This document shows, piece after piece, positions 39,589 through 48,098 of a stretch of DNA of 64,000 nt. A model generated the notes under the pieces. The model did not search any database and was not told where the DNA came from. It saw only the letters and a program-made list of their open reading frames with translations. Within the stretch, counting starts at the first letter, position 1; each line of letters begins with the position of its first letter. This DNA is from Symbiobacterium thermophilum IAM 14863 (GTDB taxonomy: Bacteria; Bacillota; Sulfobacillia; Symbiobacteriales; Symbiobacteriaceae), in the NCBI RefSeq assembly GCF_000009905.1, contig NC_006177.1:992001-1056000 (forward strand). Direction: 5' to 3'. The translations under genes and the position numbers were made by a program.

Positions 39589-42354
39589 ATGAGTTACCGC
39601 ATCGCACCGACGCAGGTCGCCGAGCTGCCCAACGGGCTGAAGGTGTATGTCCGGGAGGTGCGGCATGCGCCCGTCGTAACCTCGATGGTCTGGTACGGGG
39701 TCGGCAGCCGGGACGAGGGCCCGGGGCAGACCGGCCTGTCGCACTTCCTGGAGCACATGATGTTCAAGGGCACACCCCGCTTCCCGTACGGCGTGCTGGA
39801 AGAGGCGGTGAAGCGGCGCGGGGGAATGTGGAACGCGTTCACCTCGTACGACTACACAGCCTACTACGAGGTGCTGCCGGCGCAGCATCTGGAGTTCAGC
39901 TTCGAGGTGGAGGCCGACCGCATGGCCTCCATGACCTTTGACCCCGATCTCACCGTGCGTGAGCGGGGGATCATCGTGAGCGAGCGGGAGGGGGGCGAGA
40001 ACCACCCGTCGTTCTGGCTGAACGAGGCCTTTATGGCGACGGCCTTCCGGGTGCTTCCGTACCGGCACCCCATCATCGGCAGCAAGGCCGACATCCGCGC
40101 CACCACGGCCGACGCCCTGGCCGCGCACTACCGCCGCTACTACCGGCCCAACAACGCCGCGCTGGTGGTGGTGGGCGACGTGGAGGCCGAGCGGGTGCTC
40201 CGCCTGGCGGAACGCCACTTCGGCCCCCTGCCGGCCGGCGGGCCGGTGCCCCCGTTCACCGCGGCGGAGCCCGAGCAGGAAGCCGAGCGGCGGGTAACCG
40301 TTCGGCGGCCGGGGCCGCACCCGATGCTGCTGGCAGGTTACCGGATCCCGGAGGCTGCGCACCCGGACCAGCCCGCGCTCATGCTGCTGGCCGCACTGCT
40401 TTCCGGCAGCGCCTCCCCGGGCGCGGCGATGGGCCGGTCCAGCCGGCTGCACCGCCGGCTGATCGACACGGGCCTGGCCGTGTCCGCCGGGGCGCACGTC
40501 CGGGCGTTTCAGTACGCGGGCCTGTTCATGCTCACCGCCACGCCCGCTCCCACCGTGTCCCTCTCGTCCCTGGAGGAGGCGCTGTTCGACGAGGTGGAAC
40601 GGCTGCGGGCCGGCGAGGTCAGTGATGAGGAGTTCGCACGGGCGCGGAAGCAGGTGCGCGCCAGCCTGCTGTACACGATGGAGTCCACCCTGAACCAGGC
40701 CGTCTTCCTGGGCAGCACGGCCCTGACCCAGGGCGTGGAACGGTTCGACCGCGCCCTGGAGGAGCTGGAGGCGGTCACCCCGGCGGATGTGCTGCGGGCC
40801 GCCAGGCAGTACCTGGACGTGCGGCGCCGCACGGTCGGTCACTTCGTGCCGGGCGATGAGGCAACCCCGGGCGATGAGCCGCTCCCCGGCGGCGAAGCCA
40901 GGGCGGCCGCAGCGGCGTCAGCGCCCCGTGCCGCCTCCTCGGCCGATGCGCCGTCTTCGGTTGCCGTGGCCCCCGGTGCCAACGGGGCGTCGCCGGTCGG
41001 AACGCCCGACTACCAGCAGCCGACCGACCGGAGGATCCCCCGTCCCGAGGCGGGCCCTGCACGGCCGCTGCTGGCCGCGGAGCGGATCGTACGGCGGGAG
41101 CTGCCGGGGGGCGCGGTCCTGCTGCTGCTTCCGACGCCGACGGTGCCCAGCGTCTTCGTCCGGGTGCAGATGGAGGCCGGCGCCGTGCACGAGCCTCCGG
41201 AGAAGGCGGGCCTGGCCCAGCTGGTCGCCGGCGTGCTCACCCGGGGCACCGCCGCGTACAGCGCCCAGGAACTGGCTATCATCACCGATGCGCAGGGAAT
41301 GTCGCTGCGGGTGGACGCGGGACGCGAGACCGCCGTTGCCGCGCTGAAGTGCCTGCCGGAGGACCTCGCCCGGGGCGTGCAGCTGCTCGCCGAGGTGGTC
41401 CGCCGACCGAGCTTCCCCGACGACGAGGTGGAGCGGCTGCGCACGCAGATGCTGGTCAACTGGCGCCGGTCGGAGGACGATACCCGGTCCGTGGCCGCCC
41501 GCCGCCTGATGGAGCGGATCTACCCCGAGGGGCATCCCTACCGGCAGCCCATCGGCGGCACGGAGGCGACGCTCACCGGCCTTCAGGCGGACGACCTCCG
41601 CCGCTTCCACCAGGCGCACTACGGCCCGCGCGGCGCGGTGATCACGGTGGTGGGCGACGTGGATCCCGAGTCGGCCGCCGCCGCGCTGGAGGAGGCCTTC
41701 GCCGGGTGGGAGGGCGGAACGGGAAGGGCGGCGATCCCGCCGGTGCCGGTCCCGCCGGGGGGCAGGACCCACGTGCCGCTGGCCGGGAAGACGCAGACCG
41801 ACATCGCTCTGGGCTGGCCGCTGGTGGATCGGGGGCACCCCGACTACCTGGCCCTGGAGGTGCTGGCCACGCTGTTCGGGGGCAACGGCACGCCCGCCAG
41901 CAGTCGGCTGTTCCGGGACGTGCGGGAGCGGCACGGCCTCTCCTACTACCAGTACGCCGTGTTCGGCGGGACCAGCGGGCCGGGGCCCTGGACCGCCCAC
42001 CTGGGCGTGAACCCCTCCCGGCTGGAGTTCGCGGTGGAGACGGTCCGCGCGGAGCTGCGGCGGCTGGTGGCGGAGCCGGTGCCGGTTCCGGAGCTGCAGG
42101 CGCTGCAGGATTTCCTGACCGGGTACCCCGCGGTGCAGCATGAGTCGCCGGAGCGGATTGCTGCCCGGTTGGCGGAGATCGAGCGGTTCGGCCTCGGCCT
42201 GGACTGGCTGCAGCGCCACCCCCGGGAGCTGGCGGCGCTGACGCCCGAGGTGCTGCAGGAGGTGGCCGCACGCCACCTGGTGCCCGAGCGGCTCACGATC
42301 GTCACCGCCGGCCCGGCAGAATCTCCGGCGAATGTTTCGGCGTCGAAAGAATGA
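39589..42354 (+). CDS. Double-domain M16 zinc metallopeptidase
   Basis: A 921-residue protein with two M16 halves. The N-terminal half carries the inverted zinc motif HFLEH at 52-56, the LSHFLEHMMFKG context and the downstream EVEADRM glutamate region, so it is the active half. A Gly/Ala/Ser/Pro-rich linker of about 60 residues follows (around 425-485). The C-terminal half repeats the fold (HEPPEKAGLAQLVAGVLTRG) without the HxxEH residues and probably completes the clamshell. Members degrade peptides; no signal peptide is visible, suggesting cytosolic location. It stands 42 bp before clpP. Confidence 0.92.
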   Translation: MSYRIAPTQVAELPNGLKVYVREVRHAPVVTSMVWYGVGSRDEGPGQTGLSHFLEHMMFKGTPRFPYGVLEEAVKRRGGMWNAFTSYDYTAYYEVLPAQHLEFSFEVEADRMASMTFDPDLTVRERGIIVSEREGGENHPSFWLNEAFMATAFRVLPYRHPIIGSKADIRATTADALAAHYRRYYRPNNAALVVVGDVEAERVLRLAERHFGPLPAGGPVPPFTAAEPEQEAERRVTVRRPGPHPMLLAGYRIPEAAHPDQPALMLLAALLSGSASPGAAMGRSSRLHRRLIDTGLAVSAGAHVRAFQYAGLFMLTATPAPTVSLSSLEEALFDEVERLRAGEVSDEEFARARKQVRASLLYTMESTLNQAVFLGSTALTQGVERFDRALEELEAVTPADVLRAARQYLDVRRRTVGHFVPGDEATPGDEPLPGGEARAAAAASAPRAASSADAPSSVAVAPGANGASPVGTPDYQQPTDRRIPRPEAGPARPLLAAERIVRRELPGGAVLLLLPTPTVPSVFVRVQMEAGAVHEPPEKAGLAQLVAGVLTRGTAAYSAQELAIITDAQGMSLRVDAGRETAVAALKCLPEDLARGVQLLAEVVRRPSFPDDEVERLRTQMLVNWRRSEDDTRSVAARRLMERIYPEGHPYRQPIGGTEATLTGLQADDLRRFHQAHYGPRGAVITVVGDVDPESAAAALEEAFAGWEGGTGRAAIPPVPVPPGGRTHVPLAGKTQTDIALGWPLVDRGHPDYLALEVLATLFGGNGTPASSRLFRDVRERHGLSYYQYAVFGGTSGPGPWTAHLGVNPSRLEFAVETVRAELRRLVAEPVPVPELQALQDFLTGYPAVQHESPERIAARLAEIERFGLGLDWLQRHPRELAALTPEVLQEVAARHLVPERLTIVTAGPAESPANVSASKE

Positions 42355-42396
42355 CAAGAGCGGGGACGGCAGGCCCCGATCAAAGGAGAGACACCC

Positions 42397-42999
42397 ATGA
42401 GCTCGTTGATTCCGATCGTCATCGAGCAGACGAGCAGGGGCGAGCGCTCCTACGACATTTACTCGCGCCTGCTCAAGGACCGGATCATCTTCCTGGGCAC
42501 GAGCATCGATGATCAGGTGGCCAACGCGGTCACGGCGCAGCTGCTGTTCCTGGAGAGCGACGACCCCGACAAGGAGATCAACATGTACATCAACTCGTCG
42601 GGCGGCATCACCAGTGCCGGCCTGGCGATCTACGACACGATGCAGCACATCAAGCCGAAGGTCAACACCTACGCCATCGGCATGGCCGCCTCGATGGCCG
42701 CCGTGCTGCTGGCGGGCGGGACGGGCACGCGGTATGCCCTGCCCCACGCCCGGATCCTCATCCACCAGCCGTGGGTGAAGGGCGGCATCGGCGGCCAGGT
42801 GACCGACATCGAGATCACCGCGAAGGAGCTGCTGCACACCAAGGAGAAGCTCGCGGAGATCATCGCCAAGCACACCGGCCAGCCGCTGGAGAAGGTGAAG
42901 GAGGACTCGGAGCGCGACCGCTGGATGTCGGCGGAGGAGGCCAAGGCCTACGGCCTCGTCGATGTCGTCGTCCAGCCGCGGGAGCGGAAGAAGGCGTAG
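42397..42999 (+). CDS. clpP: ATP-dependent Clp protease proteolytic subunit
   Basis: A 200-residue ClpP. The catalytic serine lies in GMAASMAA (Ser99), the histidine in ILIHQP (His123) and the aspartate in KEDSERD (about Asp170). [20 protein letters not shown] is the standard N-terminus. It lacks clpX beside it and differs at several usually invariant places, for example INSSGG instead of the common INSPGG, so it may be a second ClpP paralogue. AAAGGAGAG lies before ATG 42397. A strong terminator follows. Confidence 0.94.
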   Translation: MSSLIPIVIEQTSRGERSYDIYSRLLKDRIIFLGTSIDDQVANAVTAQLLFLESDDPDKEINMYINSSGGITSAGLAIYDTMQHIKPKVNTYAIGMAASMAAVLLAGGTGTRYALPHARILIHQPWVKGGIGGQVTDIEITAKELLHTKEKLAEIIAKHTGQPLEKVKEDSERDRWMSAEEAKAYGLVDVVVQPRERKKA

Positions 43000-43005
43000 C
43001 CGACG

Positions 43006-43049
43006 GGCGCGCAGAAGGGGGCCGCCGGGGCGGCCCCCTTCTGCGCGCC
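43006..43049. terminator. Very long terminator hairpin
   Basis: A near-perfect 20-bp stem (GGCGCGCAGAAGGGGGCCGC with its complement) with a minimal loop lies between clpP and the convergent beta-lactamase-like gene. The CTTCT segments supply limited T richness. Confidence 0.75.
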
Positions 43050-43154
43050 TGCACGTTTCCTCCTGCCGCCGGCACAGGCTCTCCGCTGCGCCGTGCCGGC
43101 CTCTTGCGCGCTGCGGCCCGGTCGGCCCGGGCGGGCCGGCCCGCCTTCGTTCCG

Positions 43155-43973
43155 TCAGGGCTCGAGGAAGTGCCGGTAGAGAATCGCAACCGCCCGGCCG
43201 ACGGCCAGCACGCCCTCGTTGTCCTCGACCCGCCGCTCGTCCTTGCAGTCCTTGGTCATCACGCTGAACACGAAGCCCCGGCCGCCCTTCCAGACCGCGC
43301 CGACCTCGTGCCGGCAGCCGGTGATGCTTCCGAACTTGGCCGCGATGACCGGCCCCTCCGGCGGCCTGTCGTACTGCGAACCGCCGGGCAGGTAGCGCGC
43401 GGCGTAGGGGCTCTGCACCTGCTTCATGACCCGGAGCATCTCGTCGCAGGCCTCCGGGGTCAGCACCTGGCGGCGGACGATCATGTCCATCAGCCGCCCG
43501 AGCTGGGAGGGCACTGCGGCGTTGACCGGCTGGCCGGCGGGGGCGCCGAAGAACTTCCAGCGGAGGCGCAGCCCCGTGAGCCCCAGCTCGTCCATGGACC
43601 GGTTGACCGACTCGATGCCCACGGCGTCGATGCACATGTTGGACGCGGTGTTGTCGCTGATGATCATCATGAGCGTGGCGAGATCCCTGAGCGGGAGCCG
43701 GATTCCCGGACTCAGATCGCGCAGCACGCCGCAGCCGGGCACCTTGTCCTCGGTCCGCAGCTCACGCGGCTCGCTCAGGTCCAGCCTCCCCTCGCCGGCC
43801 TGGCGCATCACCTCATAGAAGATCGCCAGCTTGATGGTCGACGCGCTCGGGAAGGTATCGTCGGACGCCCCCACCTGGATGACCTCGTCCGTCTGCAGGG
43901 ACCGGGCCCACACGCCCATCGTGCCGGAGAAGCCCGCGACCAGGGCGTTCAGGGTGCTGACCGGATCCGTCAT
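43155..43973 (-). CDS. Class A beta-lactamase-fold serine hydrolase
   Basis: A 272-residue protein with the serine beta-lactamase/DD-peptidase motifs: STIK at 45-48 with the nucleophilic serine, SDN at 106-108, and KFGS in place of the KTG triad. No signal peptide is seen, unlike secreted resistance enzymes. There is no clear Omega-loop E-x-E-L-N. It may be an intracellular or peptidoglycan-related hydrolase rather than a resistance enzyme. ATG 43973 with GGAGG 12 bases upstream is chosen over GTG 43985, which overlaps the site. It lies downstream of the nitrate reductase operon, on the same strand. Confidence 0.82.
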   Translation of the reverse strand: MTDPVSTLNALVAGFSGTMGVWARSLQTDEVIQVGASDDTFPSASTIKLAIFYEVMRQAGEGRLDLSEPRELRTEDKVPGCGVLRDLSPGIRLPLRDLATLMMIISDNTASNMCIDAVGIESVNRSMDELGLTGLRLRWKFFGAPAGQPVNAAVPSQLGRLMDMIVRRQVLTPEACDEMLRVMKQVQSPYAARYLPGGSQYDRPPEGPVIAAKFGSITGCRHEVGAVWKGGRGFVFSVMTKDCKDERRVEDNEGVLAVGRAVAILYRHFLEP

Positions 43974-44109
43974 GCTCTCGCCCACCTCCCACAGCCTTTC
44001 GCCGTGGGTGTTTCGGCGCCCCCGGTCCCATCTCCTCCGGGGCCGGCGCCCTCATGCACCGCGGCCTCCGTGGGTCGCCCACCGCCTGCGGGCCGGGCGC
44101 CCCCAAGCC

Positions 44110-44779
44110 TCAGGGGTTCAGCGGTTCGACGTGTATGGCGGCGGGCTCCACCAGGCAGTGCTCCTCGCAGAGTCCGCACCCCGTGCAGAGCGCTGGATCC
44201 ACGACCGGCCGGAGGGCGCCCTCCAGCACGATTGCCCGGCCCCGCAGGGGGCAGGCGTTGAAGCAGCTGCGGCAGATGTCGCCCATGTGGGCCAGGCACC
44301 GCGTGGCGTCGATGACCGCGGTGCCCATCCGCACCGGCTCCCCGGGTTCCAGGTGCAGCGCCTGGGTGGGGCAGACCGCCGCGCAGGCGGGCGCCTGCCC
44401 GCCGCAGAGGTCGCAGGCCGTCTCCCGGGCGGCGATGTAGGGCGTACCCGTGCTGAGCCCGTGCTCCCACCGGGCGATCCGGATGGCCGAGCGCGGGCAG
44501 GCCTGGGCGCACTGGCCGCAGCGGAGGCAGAGCCCCAGGAAGAAGGGCTCGGGCAGGGCGCCGGGGGGCCGGAGCAGCCGCCGCCCCAGCCAGCCACCGG
44601 CCGCCGGCCGCCAGCACCTGTGCGGCCGCAAACGGGTCGGTGAGGGGCAGCCCCAGGAACCGGGAGCTGACGTAAGTCCCGCGGAACCAGGGGAAGCCCG
44701 CGAGCGGCAGCAGGAGGAGCGCCCAGAAAAGGAGCTGGGTGGCGAGGCGCAGCCTGCGCCACCCGATCTTCTTCATCAT
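44110..44779 (-). pseudogene. NapH/NapG-like iron-sulfur protein, frameshifted by a 4-bp duplication
   Basis: The first frame (ATG 44779) gives a basic N-terminus, one membrane helix and VSSRFLGLPLTDPFA, the opening typical of NapH. After about 60 residues the useful frame changes to one with four 4Fe-4S cysteine sets: CLRCGQC, CDLCGGQ, the CRSC group and CTGCGLC, typical of NapG/ferredoxins. At the junction the minus strand reads TGGCTGGCTGGGG, a tandem GGCT pair (plus 44588-44595). Removing one copy restores a continuous 221-residue protein. It would pass quinol electrons to the nitrate reductase. It begins 12 bases after napA. Confidence 0.8.
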
Positions 44780-44791
44780 CGCCCGCACCGC

Positions 44792-47056
44792 CTACGCCTT
44801 CTCAACCCGCACGGCGCAGACCTTGTACTCCATCTGCTTGGAGGTCTCGTCGACCGCGTCGTTGGTCAGGAAGTTGGCGAGCCGCTCGGTGCGGTCGTCG
44901 TGCATGAGCAGGAACACCAGCCCCTTCTGGGGCACGGCCCGGCCGCCGACGCGCGCCGTGGCGACCACCTGCCCGCGGCGGCTGGTCAGCTTCACCAGGT
45001 CGCCGTTCTGGATGCCGAGCCGGGCGGCGTCCTCCTCATGGATCTCGCAGTAGAACTCGCCCGCGCCCTTCATGATCTCGGGCACCCGCTTCGTCATGGT
45101 GATGGTGTGCCAGTGTTCGAGGATCCGCCCGGTGGAGAGGTAAAACGGGTACTCGGCGTCGGGCACCTCGGCCGGATCCCTGTGGGGCCGGGCGTAGATG
45201 ACCGCCTTGCCGTCGGGCTTGCCGTAGAAGTAGATCCCCGCGCCCTCCGGCACGAAGGGGTCGTCGCCTTCCACATACCGCAGGGTGGTCCCGGCGGGCT
45301 GCTTGTCGTTCACCGGCCAGCGGAGGCCGCGCTCCTGCTTGTACCGCTCGTACGGCGCGTAGTCGTAGCCGGTGCCGCCGCCGCCCATCTTCCGGAACTC
45401 TTCCCAGATCACCTCGTTGGAGGTGTAGTGGCTGAAGTACTCGCCGTAGCCCAGTCGCTTGGCGATCTCCAGCAGGATCCAGACGTCGGGCCTGGCCTCA
45501 CCCTTGGGCTCGACGGCCTTGGCCAGGTGCTGGGTCCGGCGCTCGGTGTTGCCGTAGATGCCCTCCTTCTCACACCAGAGGGCGGAGGGCAGCACCACGT
45601 CCGCCAGCTCGGTGGTGCGGTTGTGGAAGGCGTCCATGACCACGAGGAAGGTCTTCTCCAGGGAGGCCCGCACCGAGTTCAGGTTGGGCAGCGAGTGGCC
45701 GGGGTTGGTGCAGGAGATCAGCAGGGCCTTGATGCGCCCGTCGCCGGCGGCCCGGAACATCTCCATGGTGTGGTAACCGACCTTGTCCGACATCCGGGTA
45801 TAGTCGACGCCCCACACCGCGGCCACTTCCTTGCGGTGCTGCTCGTTGGTCACCTGGCGGCCGCAGGGCAGCAGGTGGGACAGGCCGCCGCCCTCGCGCA
45901 CCGAGCCGCAGGCCGAGGGCTGTCCGGTGAGGGAGAAGGGGCTGTTGCCGGGCTGGCAGATCTTGCCCGTCAGCAGGTGCAGGTTGTAGATGGCGTTGTT
46001 CAGCCACGTGCCCACCGTGCGCTGGTTGATGCCCATGCACCACAGCGTCATGGTCTTGCGGCCCCGGGCGCCGATCTCCCGGGCAGCCGCCCGGATGTCG
46101 TCAGGCGAGAGGCCGGTGATGGGGGCGACCTTCTCCGGGGTGTAGTCCTGCAGGAATGCGACATACTGTTCGAAGGTGATGGCGCCGTTACCATCCTGGA
46201 ACGTGGTGTGACGCTCGATGAAGTCCGGGTCGTGGAGGCCTTCCTCGATGATCACCTGGGCGAAGGCGTTCAGCAGGGCGAGGTCGGTGCCGGGCCGGAA
46301 GGGCAGGAAGATGTCGGCGATGTCGGCCACCCGGTGCCTGCGCGGATCGGCCAGGATGACCTTGACGTCCTTCCCCGTCTGCTTGCGGGTGGTGATGCGG
46401 GAGTAGATGATGGGATGGGCCTCCGCGGTGTTGGAGCCGATGATGAAGAAGGTGTCGGCATGCTCGATGTCGTCCAGGTTGCCCATGGGCTCGTCCTTGC
46501 CGAACGTGGAGAGGAAGCCGGCCACGGCGGAGGCCATGCACGTGCGCGGGTTGCCCTCGACGTTGTTGGTGCCGATGCAGCCCTTGAAGAGCTTGTTGGC
46601 GATGTAGGTCTCCTCGGCGAGGTTCTGGCCGGATCCGTAGAAGCCGACCGAATCGGGGCCGTGCTGGTCGATGGCCTCGCGGAACCTGGCGGCCACCAGG
46701 TCGAGCGCCTCGTCCCAGGAGGCTTCGGTGAGCTGGCCGTTCTTCCGGATGAGTGGCTTCAGGATCCGCCCTTCCTCGGTGTTCATGATCCGGTCCAGAT
46801 AATAGCCCTTGACGCACAGAAGTCCCTTGTTGACCGGGTTCTCCGTGTCGCCCTTCACCGCGACCACCCGGTTGTCCTTCGCAGCCACCATCACGCCGCA
46901 ACCGACGCCGCAGTAGCGGCAGACAGTCTTGTACCACGTGGCGCCTTCCGTCTCGGGGTTCTGCTTGGGCGCGACGGGCTGCGGCGAGCATCCGGCCGCG
47001 ACCATGGCGGTGGCGAGGGCCGACGCCTTCACGAACGAACGGCGGGTGAACTTCAT
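44792..47056 (-). CDS. napA: Periplasmic-type nitrate reductase catalytic subunit
   Basis: A 754-residue molybdopterin oxidoreductase. The Tat motif RRSFVK is followed by a hydrophobic helix and a lipobox-like AAGC at Cys23, so it may be exported folded and lipid-anchored. Cys46, Cys49, Cys53 and Cys81 bind the 4Fe-4S cluster, and Cys173 in NPRTCMAS should ligate molybdenum, as in NapA rather than the arginine/serine of other families. GSNTAEAHPI, MGINQRTVGTW and GNTERRTQ are NapA-like. Its ATG overlaps the napD stop. Assimilatory NasA is the main alternative, but the napD and tetrahaem neighbours argue for respiratory Nap. Confidence 0.92.
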   Translation of the reverse strand: MKFTRRSFVKASALATAMVAAGCSPQPVAPKQNPETEGATWYKTVCRYCGVGCGVMVAAKDNRVVAVKGDTENPVNKGLLCVKGYYLDRIMNTEEGRILKPLIRKNGQLTEASWDEALDLVAARFREAIDQHGPDSVGFYGSGQNLAEETYIANKLFKGCIGTNNVEGNPRTCMASAVAGFLSTFGKDEPMGNLDDIEHADTFFIIGSNTAEAHPIIYSRITTRKQTGKDVKVILADPRRHRVADIADIFLPFRPGTDLALLNAFAQVIIEEGLHDPDFIERHTTFQDGNGAITFEQYVAFLQDYTPEKVAPITGLSPDDIRAAAREIGARGRKTMTLWCMGINQRTVGTWLNNAIYNLHLLTGKICQPGNSPFSLTGQPSACGSVREGGGLSHLLPCGRQVTNEQHRKEVAAVWGVDYTRMSDKVGYHTMEMFRAAGDGRIKALLISCTNPGHSLPNLNSVRASLEKTFLVVMDAFHNRTTELADVVLPSALWCEKEGIYGNTERRTQHLAKAVEPKGEARPDVWILLEIAKRLGYGEYFSHYTSNEVIWEEFRKMGGGGTGYDYAPYERYKQERGLRWPVNDKQPAGTTLRYVEGDDPFVPEGAGIYFYGKPDGKAVIYARPHRDPAEVPDAEYPFYLSTGRILEHWHTITMTKRVPEIMKGAGEFYCEIHEEDAARLGIQNGDLVKLTSRRGQVVATARVGGRAVPQKGLVFLLMHDDRTERLANFLTNDAVDETSKQMEYKVCAVRVEKA

Positions 47057-47298
47057 GTCCGATCCTCCTCAACGGATTGAATGTACGCCGGCAGGACCGA
47101 GTAGACGCCGGGAATGGCCCTCAGGTGGTCAAGTGTCCTGACCGACGCTTCCGTGCCGGGGGATTCCAGGACGCCGACCAGGTAGCCCGGGCGGCCTCCC
47201 GGGGTGATGTCGGACAACCCCGGCACGCCGGCCAGCCGCGCCGCGACCGCCTCCACCCGGGCGGGGTCGCACTGGAACACCAGTCCGCTGATCACCAT
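47053..47298 (-). CDS. napD: NapD-family maturation chaperone
   Basis: An 81-residue protein with the ferredoxin-like NapD fold: ISGLVFQCDPARVEAVAARL at the start, then DITPGGRPGYLVGVLES, a helix and IPGVYSVLPAYIQ. NapD binds the NapA Tat signal peptide and controls its export. It overlaps both neighbours (ATG within the cytochrome gene's stop region; stop over the napA start), showing tight translational coupling. Confidence 0.88.
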   Translation of the reverse strand: MVISGLVFQCDPARVEAVAARLAGVPGLSDITPGGRPGYLVGVLESPGTEASVRTLDHLRAIPGVYSVLPAYIQSVEEDRT

Positions 47299-47717
47299 TT
47301 CCGGTCCTCCCTGACGCCGTGTGGATCGTCGAAGTGGCAGTTCAGGCAGCCGCGGTTCTCCGGCACGCGGACGTGGTCGGTCTGCACGTGGCAGGCGATG
47401 CAGTTGTCCAGCAGGATCTGCTCGCTCTCCGGGGACAGTTGGATGTCCTCGTAGCCCGTGATGGTCGCCCACACGTGCTTGAACCCCGCCTCGTACTTGG
47501 CCGGGATCGAGGCGAGCCCCTGGGGCAGGTGGCACTGGGTGCAGGCGACCGCCGCGTGGTCGGACTGGGCGTGGGTTGTGCGGAACTCTTGCATGGAGTG
47601 GCACGTGGCGCAGGTCGCCGGCTCCGCGCCGGTGGCGGTGATGACCGACGGCCCGCCGATGAGCAGGACAAGGGCCGCGGCCGCGACGGCGACGAGGATC
47701 CACCCGCGCTTGGTCAC
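47292..47717 (-). CDS. Tetrahaem c-type cytochrome, NapC/NrfH-like
   Basis: A 141-residue protein with an N-terminal membrane anchor (about 6-24) and four CxxCH haem motifs: CATCH, CTQCH, CIACH and CLNCH. This is the size and layout of NrfH/NapC quinol dehydrogenases, which take electrons from menaquinol to periplasmic reductases. It is the first gene of the operon and directly precedes napD and napA. GTG 47717 has GGGAGGG about eight bases upstream. No napB is present, so it may donate directly to NapA. Confidence 0.88.
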   Translation of the reverse strand: MTKRGWILVAVAAAALVLLIGGPSVITATGAEPATCATCHSMQEFRTTHAQSDHAAVACTQCHLPQGLASIPAKYEAGFKHVWATITGYEDIQLSPESEQILLDNCIACHVQTDHVRVPENRGCLNCHFDDPHGVREDRKW

Positions 47718-47843
47718 ACAAATCCCTCCCGTGGATTCATCTGCCCTTCAGGGTAGTAGTAAAGGATTTCGGAGGGATTACACGGAGATTGGGATACCCT
47801 TGGGCGGGGACAAGGAAAGTATCAGAAAAGGGGGGGTGTAAAG

Positions 47844-47851
47844 GTCTACAT
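47844..47851 (+). promoter_or_regulatory. GTCTACAT element, copy 1
   Basis: The context is AAAGGTCTACATC, about 130 bp upstream of the cytochrome start. On the minus strand it overlaps a TTTACA that could be a -35 element of the nap operon. It is shared with copies at 47940 and 51142. Confidence 0.45.
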
Positions 47852-47939
47852 CCCCCGGCAGAGTGGGCCTTTGTATCTACGAAGTCGTGTTGGCATCTCC
47901 TCGGCGCGTCGGGGAAGGGATCCGGCGGAGAAACAGCGA

Positions 47940-47947
47940 ATGTAGAC
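47940..47947 (-). promoter_or_regulatory. GTCTACAT element, copy 2
   Basis: The minus-strand context is AAAAGTCTACATTC. It is inverted relative to copy 1, 96 bp away, in the same nap/kinase control region. Confidence 0.45.
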
Positions 47948-48015
47948 TTTTGAGCTATCGACAGGGGCTCGACCGGCGCCTGATCCGTCCCCGGACTTAG
48001 GGCGCCGCTCATATA

Positions 48016-48029
48016 TTGTGACACGTCAA
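48016..48029 (+). promoter_or_regulatory. CRP/FNR-like palindrome
   Basis: TTGTGACACGTCAA has the TTGTGA-type half site and a TCAA close, about 70 bp upstream of the kinase gene and next to a TATATT. An Fnr-like oxygen regulator would fit the nitrate context, but the match is imperfect. Confidence 0.3.
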
Positions 48030-48098
48030 GGAGAGTGGGGCCGGTCAGGCGCGCGGCGCGCCCGTGACCACCTGGCCCCGGAGGTCGTGGAGGTCTAG

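Larger units (their letters stand above)
47718..48098. other. Divergent control region between nap operon and kinase gene
   Basis: About 380 bp without a gene. It carries two copies of an 8-bp element in inverted orientation (47844 and 47940) and a CRP/FNR-like palindrome at 48016, next to a TATATT. No complete sigma-A promoter could be assigned with confidence for either direction. Confidence 0.6.

Noticed and set aside
43155-43973. Antibiotic-resistance beta-lactamase
   Set aside because: No signal peptide, KFG instead of KTG and no clear Omega-loop glutamate; only the fold is supported.
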